10,136 bases of DNA from Actinomycetota bacterium (lineage in GTDB: Bacteria; Actinomycetota; Rubrobacteria; Rubrobacterales; Rubrobacteraceae). The notes beneath the pieces are model-generated. The model had not been told where the DNA came from, did not search any database, and worked only from the letters and a program-made list of their open reading frames with translations. The position numbers were made by a program, and so were the translations under genes. Location: NCBI GenBank assembly GCA_020200675.1, contig JAIVIG010000063.1, positions 1 to 10,136 of the forward strand, in the 5' to 3' direction. Positions 6,499 through 10,136 of the stretch are shown one piece after another. Numbering within the stretch: position 1 is the stretch's first letter; each line of letters begins with the position of its first letter.

Positions 6499-6888
6499 GT
6501 GAACGAGAGCAACGCCGCTACGTCGATCGAGGGGGTGGTCGATGGGTACTTCGCGATGTGGAACGAGACCGACCCGACCCGTCGCCGTGAGGTGATCGAG
6601 GCGACGTGGACGCCCGACGCGAGCTACGTCGATCCGATGTTCGACGCCGAGGGACCGGATGCCCTGGACGCGATGGTGGCGGGGGTGCACGAACAGTTCC
6701 CCGGACACCGCTTCCGGCCGACCGGGGTTGTCGACGCCCACAACGACCGTGCGCGGTGGGGCTGGGAACTTGTCGGACCTGACGATAGCTCGACCGTCGT
6801 CGCTGGCGTCGACTTCGCCGTGCTCGCTCCCGACGGCCGGCTGCGCGAGGTCACCGGGTTCTTTGAGCAACCGACCGATGCTGCCTGA
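6499..6888 (+). CDS. NTF2/SnoaL-like small protein
   Basis: A 129-residue protein of the nuclear-transport-factor-2-like cone fold (SnoaL-like). It begins with the helix pattern VVDGYFAMWNETDPTRRREVIEATWTPDA, followed by the YVDPMF segment that lines the pocket and the late strands GWELVG, VVAGVDFAVLAPDGRL and VTGFFEQ. Members are cofactor-free isomerases, hydrolases or ligand-binding proteins; specificity cannot be inferred. Start: GTG with AAAGGAG five bases upstream. The next gene starts 20 bases after its stop with its own GAAAGGAG site, so the two form an operon. Full length and intact. Its codons show fewer ATA and AGG than the ECF genes, which may hint at a different origin, though the gene is short. 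Confidence 0.8.
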   Translation: MNESNAATSIEGVVDGYFAMWNETDPTRRREVIEATWTPDASYVDPMFDAEGPDALDAMVAGVHEQFPGHRFRPTGVVDAHNDRARWGWELVGPDDSSTVVAGVDFAVLAPDGRLREVTGFFEQPTDAA

Positions 6889-6908
6889 CCTTTTGAAAGG
6901 AGATTTCC

Positions 6909-7248
6909 ATGACTACACACCAGACACAGTCCGGCATCCGCAGCCCCGTCGACGAGGACCGCGGCGGCTTGCTGCGCCTGGCCCTGAAGCTCGACGCCGT
7001 TGCTTCCGGCGCGCTCGGCGTCCTCTCGCTGGGCGCCAGCCCGGCGCTCGACGACCTGCTCGGGACCCCGCTCGCCCTGCTGGCTGCTCAACCTACTGTA
7101 CGCGGTGGACTGCATCGTGGTCGTCGCGGCCGGTTGGGTCCCGCTGACCCCTTTGGGCACCGCGTTCGTCCTCTTCCAGGCCGCTGCGGTCACGCTCTTC
7201 GCCGCGGCGCAGTTCTACGCCCTCCGAAAGGCGGCTGGACCACGCTAG
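6909..7248 (+). pseudogene. Small membrane protein gene, frameshifted with internal loss
   Basis: The ATG lies six bases after GAAAGGAG. The N-terminal part (LLRLALKLDAVASGALGVL...LDDLLGTPLALL) and a C-terminal part in the +1 frame (LLNLLYAVDCIVVVAAGWVPLTPLGTAFVLFQAAAVTLFAAAQFYALR, ending TAG 7246-7248) together match a family of actinobacterial membrane proteins of about 130 residues with four transmembrane segments. The frames switch near 7080-7085, inside a CTGCTGG/CTGCTC repeat. From memory of the family, about 30 residues, including the second membrane segment, are missing at the junction. Left in the first frame, the protein would read into Arg-rich sequence until 7316. It is in an operon with the NTF2-like gene. 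Function of the family is unknown. Either a decayed gene or a sequence error. Confidence 0.65.
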
Positions 7249-7277
7249 GCGCAACGAGGCGCCGAGAGACGAGAGGC

Positions 7278-7297
7278 GACGCTGCTGTAGCGGCGTC
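7278..7297 (+). terminator. Strong GC-rich hairpin after the membrane-protein gene
   Basis: GACGCTGC and GCGGCGTC pair across a TGTA loop (eight pairs, one G-U), 30 bases past the stop. There is no T-run directly after it, so it may act with the next hairpin or protect the message end. Confidence 0.5.
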
Positions 7298-7319
7298 TCC
7301 TCCGTGCGTACCTTAGACT

Positions 7320-7344
7320 GGAGACTGTATGTCAGACTCCTTTT
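7320..7344 (+). terminator. Hairpin followed by TTTT
   Basis: GGAGACTG and CAGACTCC pair with a single central A-A mismatch around a TATGT loop, then TTTT follows. This is the most terminator-like element in the window and would end transcripts of the NTF2/membrane operon before the MmyB-type regulator gene. Confidence 0.5.
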
Positions 7345-7395
7345 GGGCCAGCCGGGAAGGCCACGCAGACGGTGTGTCTCGTGCGCCGCACGTAG

Positions 7396-7412
7396 GGCGA
7401 TCGACAATCGCC
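7396..7412. promoter_or_regulatory. Inverted repeat GGCGAT-CGACA-ATCGCC upstream of the regulator gene
   Basis: Two perfect six-base arms flank five bases, about 90 bases ahead of the XRE/MmyB regulator. It could be the regulator's own operator; a smaller repeat (GTGCG-C-CGCAC) lies at 7381-7391. I could not place a convincing promoter beside it. Confidence 0.35.
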
Positions 7413-7500
7413 GTCCAGACCGACCTTTCCGCTGAGTGCGGCAGGCACATCGCGCAGAGGACCCAGACGGTGGTCGGCGAGGTAAGGAGGTGAGGATTCG

Positions 7501-8322
7501 GTGACGACAGCACATCAACCCCGGAGACCGGTCGGCGAGCTGTTGCGCAGGTGGCGGGGGCGTCGCCGCTTGAGCCAGTTCGAACTCGCCCTCGAGTCGG
7601 GGATCTCCGCCCGGCATTTGAGCTTCGTGGAAAACGGTAGGTCCGCGCCGAGTCGCGACACGGTCCTCCGCCTCGCCGAGGAGCTGTATCTTCCGCTGCG
7701 CGAGCGCAACCACCTGCTGCTCGCCGCCGGCTACGCGCCCGTCTACTCCGAAGCTGCGCTGGACTCCCCCGAGATGTCCGCCGTGCGTGGGGCGGTGCGT
7801 CAGGTGCTCACCGGACACGAACCCTACCCCGCCGTGGTGGTGGATAGGAACTGGAACCTCGTCGATGCCAACGCCAGCGTCGCGCTGTTCACCGAGGGGG
7901 CGGCCCCGGACCTGCTCGCGCCGCCGGCCAACGTGCTACGGATAAGCCTCCACCCCGACGGCATGGCGCCGCGGATCGCGAACCTGGGTGAGTGGCGAGC
8001 CCACCTGCTCGGCCGCCTTCGTCGCCAGGTCGCCCTGACCGCCGAGCCGGAGCTCGCCCGTCTCTTGAACGAACTGCGTGCCTACCCCTGCGACCAGCCC
8101 GAACCCGAGATCGAGGTTCCCGGGCCCGGCGACATCGTCGTACCGCTGCGCATCCGCCACGACGACCGGGAACTCGCCTTCTTCAGCACCGTGGCCACCT
8201 TTGGTACACCGCTCGACGTCACCGTCGCCGAACTCGCCATCGAGTCGTTCTTCCCCGCCGACCCCGAGACGGCATCCCTACTCCGCGGTGGCTGGACGCG
8301 CGACTCGGGTAGAGGCAGCTAG
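7501..8322 (+). CDS. XRE-family regulator with MmyB-like ligand-binding domain
   Basis: A 273-residue transcription factor. Residues about 10-70 form a Cro/C1-type helix-turn-helix (LLRRWRGRRRLSQFELALESGISARHLSFVENGRSAPSRD pattern, with the recognition helix near 35-45). Residues about 100-265 match the MmyB-like ligand-binding (PAS-like) domain: YPAVVVDRNWNLVDAN, NVLRISLHPDGMAPRIANL, and FFSTVATFGTPLDVTVAELAIESFFPADPET. Such proteins are thought to bind a small lipid-like or metabolite ligand. Start: GTG ten bases after AAGGAGG. Intact and full length, unlike its neighbours. It probably regulates the adjacent NTF2-like/membrane operon, a recurrent neighbourhood in actinobacteria as I recall it; the binding site is unproven. 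It is convergent with the dual-OB/DUF488 cassette. Confidence 0.88.
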   Translation: MTTAHQPRRPVGELLRRWRGRRRLSQFELALESGISARHLSFVENGRSAPSRDTVLRLAEELYLPLRERNHLLLAAGYAPVYSEAALDSPEMSAVRGAVRQVLTGHEPYPAVVVDRNWNLVDANASVALFTEGAAPDLLAPPANVLRISLHPDGMAPRIANLGEWRAHLLGRLRRQVALTAEPELARLLNELRAYPCDQPEPEIEVPGPGDIVVPLRIRHDDRELAFFSTVATFGTPLDVTVAELAIESFFPADPETASLLRGGWTRDSGRGS

Positions 8323-8331
8323 TTCCTCTAC
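8309..8331. terminator. Hairpin spanning the regulator stop codon, between convergent genes
   Basis: GTAGAGG and CCTCTAC form a perfect seven-pair stem around nine bases; the TAG stop (8320-8322) lies in the loop. The opposing gene ends at 8353, so the element is placed to serve both strands. No T-run is present. Confidence 0.4.
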
Positions 8332-8352
8332 GCGGGGCGCCGCTTCCGCTCT

Positions 8353-8956
8353 CTACCTCCACAACGGGTCGTCTTGCAGGTGGACGTTGTTGACCTGCAA
8401 CCAGTGCCTCTCGGCCGTGTCTTCCTGCTTGCGCCAGGGCCGCGTCAGCCCGACGCTCAGGATCGCCTCGACGCCGGCTTGAATGCGTCTTTGTACGCTT
8501 GCTACGAGGTCCCGGCGGGGCGTTTTGTGATCCCTCTCGTACAGCCTCAGGTCTGCTACCGACAGGTTCGCCGTCCCGAGGGCTATGCGAACGGCGCCCC
8601 GATGGTCTACGTGGCCCGAATAGCGCCGCCAGGCTCTCGTAGGCCATCTGGTTGAGAAGCTCCCAGTAATCGTTCGGGTCGTCGTCGAACAACCACGTCG
8701 CCCTCGCCGGGTCGAAGTAGTGATCCTCGATCTCCGGGGCGCCCCCGGCGTAGACGGTCGGGCCGAGGTCCACCACGGACCCAATGCTGAACGGTCCGCC
8801 GTTATACCTGAGGAGGTCGGTGGTGAGCCTGCCGCGCGGGAGCACCGGACGGACGTGGCTCATCATGTTCACGTCTACACCCGCCACGCATATGTACCCT
8901 GGCTGCATCCGCGTCAGATGGTTTATCAATATATGCACGTTTGCCAGTATACGCAC
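8353..8956 (-). pseudogene. Dual-OB-like protein gene split by a one-base frameshift
   Basis: Read from the GTG at 8956, the first 114 or so residues (MRILANVHILINH..., CVAGVDV...HVRPVLP, a YWELLNQ segment, ALFG) resemble the N-terminal half of the dual-OB-domain family that often sits beside DUF488 genes. At 8613-8617 the frame is lost. The C-terminal half continues in the frame one base further on: DHRGAVRIALGTANLSVADLRLYERD... to HWLQVNNVHLQDDPLW, ending TAG at 8353-8355. Removing one base gives a continuous 200-residue protein, a sensible family length, so a single-base insertion in the G/C run explains everything. In the unshifted frame the reading becomes Arg/Ser-rich and runs to 8219. 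The gene starts six bases after the stop of the upstream DUF488 gene. Predicted role: nucleic-acid or modified-nucleotide recognition (family inference only). Confidence 0.6.
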
Positions 8957-8962
8957 GATCCG

Positions 8963-9403
8963 CTACAGGTGAACCGCCCGGATGCCGCCCCACTTCCGAT
9001 CGAGGTACTCGAGAACGAGACGCCTGTGGCAACGCTCGGGTCTAGCCTCGCTGCACAGCAGCGCCGTCGGCGCTTTCTCGAAGAGGTTCTTGTCCAACGT
9101 CTCTTCGATCCGGCGCTCTCGCATCAGCTCTAGAAAGCGCCTTTCGTATCCCGACCATCCCTCTCTTCCCTTCCTGTAATCGTCGAGTATATCCCGGGTC
9201 GGGGCGAGCAACGGTTCGTGAAGGTACTCCGCGCCGCAGAGCTCTTCGAGGAAGAACGAGAGGTCATCCCGCTTGGCGAACCCCGCAAGCTGGGACGAGT
9301 TGTTCAACCGCACGTCGAGGAGCCGCTTTACTCCGGCCCCCCTCAGCGCTCCGAAGAACCCGGACGCCGTCCTCTTCGTAAAACCGATCGTATAGACTTC
9401 CGT
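8963..9403 (-). CDS. DUF488 protein, second of the tandem pair, apparent ACG start
   Basis: A DUF488-family protein of about 146 residues. The N-terminal strand EVYTIGFTKRTASGFFGAL and the following GAGVKRLLDVRLNNSSQLAGFAKRDDL are the family signature, and the C-terminal motif C-S-E-x4-C-H-R (ALLCSEARPERCHRRL) is kept. No ATG, GTG or TTG precedes the first strand in frame. Instead ACG occupies the start position (9401-9403), six bases after a perfect GGAGGT. The internal GTG at 9313 gives only 116 residues and loses the first strand, so it is unlikely to be the true start. The ACG may be a mutated ATG, a sequence error or a rare start. This frame overlaps the upstream DUF488 gene by 61 bases. 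Biochemical function is not established; the conserved Cys/His/Arg suggest a catalytic or nucleotide-binding pocket. Confidence 0.7.
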   Translation of the reverse strand, partial: TEVYTIGFTKRTASGFFGALRGAGVKRLLDVRLNNSSQLAGFAKRDDLSFFLEELCGAEYLHEPLLAPTRDILDDYRKGREGWSGYERRFLELMRERRIEETLDKNLFEKAPTALLCSEARPERCHRRLVLEYLDRKWGGIRAVHL

Positions 9404-10011
9404 ACGCTTACCTCCGTATCCGGGAACAAGACCGGCTGGCCACCGTTCTCTTCACCCTCAGCCTGGAGGCTACCATCACCCCGGATGTGCCGGACGGCGA
9501 TCCCTCGCTCGACCAGAACCCGTCCGACGAGGAGCCTGCGGTGGCATCCGGTGGGATCTTCCTCGCTGCAAAGCAGAGCGATACTGTGGTTCCGAACCTC
9601 CCTTTCTAGCCGGTGAATTCCATCGAGGAATGGCCGGGATCTCTCGATCCGCGCGTAGTCCACCCGGCCATCCGCATCGTAGAACTCCTCCGCTGTGGGT
9701 CTTCCTCCCAGCTCCAAGCCGAGGAACAGACGCCAGATCCCATTATCCGACAAGATAGCTTCGATATCTCTGGCGTTGAAGTGTGGGGCATGCCTGGAGT
9801 ACGGTCGCGAACGGACGTCCGCCACTCCCTCGATTCCGTACCCCTTCAACAGGCCGACGAACTTCTCCGCCGAATGGTTGGAATGTCCGATCGTGAAGAC
9901 AGATGTCTGCCCGCGGGAACCGCAACTCCCGCCAACCGATTCCTGGCTCTGCGCCGGTCGCCAACCGGCGATGTCGCCTCGCGTCCTGGCGAGCGCCTGA
10001 GCATACCGCAT
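9343..10011 (-). CDS. DUF488 protein, first of the tandem pair
   Basis: A 222-residue frame containing a full DUF488 domain from about residue 37: VFTIGHSNHSAEKFVGLLKGYGIEGVADVRSRPYSR, LGLELGGRP, the ALLCSEEDPTGCHRRLL motif (C-S-E-x4-C-H-R) and AVRHIRGDGSL, then a QPVLFPD tail common near the ends of these proteins. It differs clearly from its downstream paralogue: the first has IGHSNH and SRPYSR, the second IGFTKR and LNNSSQ, i.e. the two usual DUF488 subtypes. The ATG at 10011 gives 36 extra N-terminal residues unlike the family, with an internal hairpin. AGGAGG lies 14 bases upstream of this ATG, too far, but 8 bases from an in-frame CTG. The true start is therefore uncertain. The last 25 or so residues overlap the next gene. 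Confidence 0.8.
   Translation of the reverse strand: MRYAQALARTRGDIAGWRPAQSQESVGGSCGSRGQTSVFTIGHSNHSAEKFVGLLKGYGIEGVADVRSRPYSRHAPHFNARDIEAILSDNGIWRLFLGLELGGRPTAEEFYDADGRVDYARIERSRPFLDGIHRLEREVRNHSIALLCSEEDPTGCHRRLLVGRVLVERGIAVRHIRGDGSLQAEGEENGGQPVLFPDTEVSVRKSIRSVLRRGRRPGSSER
9952..9970. repeat. Perfect 7-bp stem-loop inside the DUF488 5' extension
   Basis: CGCCGGT and ACCGGCG flank five bases, between the annotated start and the first conserved residue of the DUF488 domain. It would form a hairpin in the message and suggests that this stretch may be leader rather than coding. Confidence 0.4.
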
Positions 10012-10025
10012 GAGCAGCTTGGAAT

Positions 10026-10065
10026 CCTCCTAAGTTCTCGAGAACGTCGCGGCAACGTAAATATA
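10026..10065 (-). promoter_or_regulatory. Promoter, palindromic operator and RBS of the DUF488 cassette
   Basis: On the minus strand a TATATT -10 element (10060-10065) is followed by a perfect 12-bp palindrome, GTTCTCGAGAAC (10034-10045), and then AGGAGG (10026-10031). The palindrome would lie just after the transcription start, a common repressor position. No good -35 element is seen, so the promoter is weak or activator-dependent. Confidence 0.45.
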
Positions 10066-10067
10066 AT

Positions 10068-10136
10068 GCCGGGGTCGCATCCTCCCCACCCCTTCTTGAA
10101 CCGCGCCTCGGAAAGGTAGTAAACGCCTCCTGACCC
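10068..10136. other. Right edge, no supported gene
   Basis: No recognisable coding sequence is visible. A short minus-strand frame ends at a TAG immediately before the AGGAGG of the DUF488 cassette and could be the tail of an upstream gene outside the window, but it is too short to judge. Confidence 0.3.

Noticed and set aside
8613..8617. Programmed ribosomal frameshift in the dual-OB gene
   Set aside because: The site lacks a known slippery heptamer, a stop codon at the shift or a clear stimulatory element; a one-base insertion is simpler.
9613..10119. 168-codon plus-strand frame opposite the first DUF488 gene
   Set aside because: No ribosome site or family resemblance; the minus strand holds a clear DUF488 domain.
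1..10136. CRISPR array, tRNA, insertion sequence or attachment site
   Set aside because: No regularly spaced direct repeats, no cloverleaf-like segment, no transposase or integrase motif and no target duplication were seen on reading the window.

Overview
The window is a high-GC, densely coded bacterial segment with strong Shine-Dalgarno sites and many GTG/TTG starts. It uses ATA (Ile) and AGG (Arg) codons unusually freely for such GC-rich DNA. That mix, together with the protein families present, suggests an actinobacterium of the Rubrobacter type. The assignment is an inference from composition and family resemblance; no rRNA or tRNA gene is present to confirm it.

Layout. Positions 1-365 hold no gene I can support. 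A ribbon-helix-helix (CopG-like) regulator lies on the minus strand (366-758) behind a promoter with a perfect TTGACA box and an inverted repeat between its -35 and -10 elements. Divergent from it, a plus-strand run encodes an M20 metallohydrolase (892-2202), an SDR oxidoreductase (2217-3002) and a complete energy-coupling-factor (ECF) importer locus: S component (3073-3672), two ATPases (3737-4588 and 4588-5460) and the T component (5460-6213). The three A/A/T genes overlap by one base each. Import of a vitamin-like molecule followed by N-deacylation and oxidation or reduction is the natural reading; the substrate is unknown. The ecfT gene is damaged near its 3' end: the second coupling region is present but in another reading frame, and about 27 residues appear to be missing.

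A second plus-strand group follows: an NTF2/SnoaL-like protein (6499-6888), a small membrane protein that is also frameshifted with an apparent internal deletion (6909-7248), and an XRE/MmyB-type ligand-binding regulator (7501-8322). A perfect 17-bp inverted repeat abuts the likely promoter of the NTF2-like gene.

The right part carries a convergent minus-strand cassette: two different DUF488 proteins in tandem (9343-10011 and 8963-9403), then a protein resembling the dual-OB family (8353-8956). Both DUF488 proteins keep the C-S-E-x4-C-H-R motif. The dual-OB gene is split by a one-base frameshift, and the second DUF488 gene has ACG where its start codon should be. This cassette is the best candidate for a little-described system.

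Four genes in the 4 kb between 5.5 and 9.4 kb carry lesions. Either the region is decaying or the sequence has errors; this qualifies every functional statement about them. The two ATPases also show motif deviations that all fall on one of the two composite ATP sites, so the pair may be built asymmetrically.
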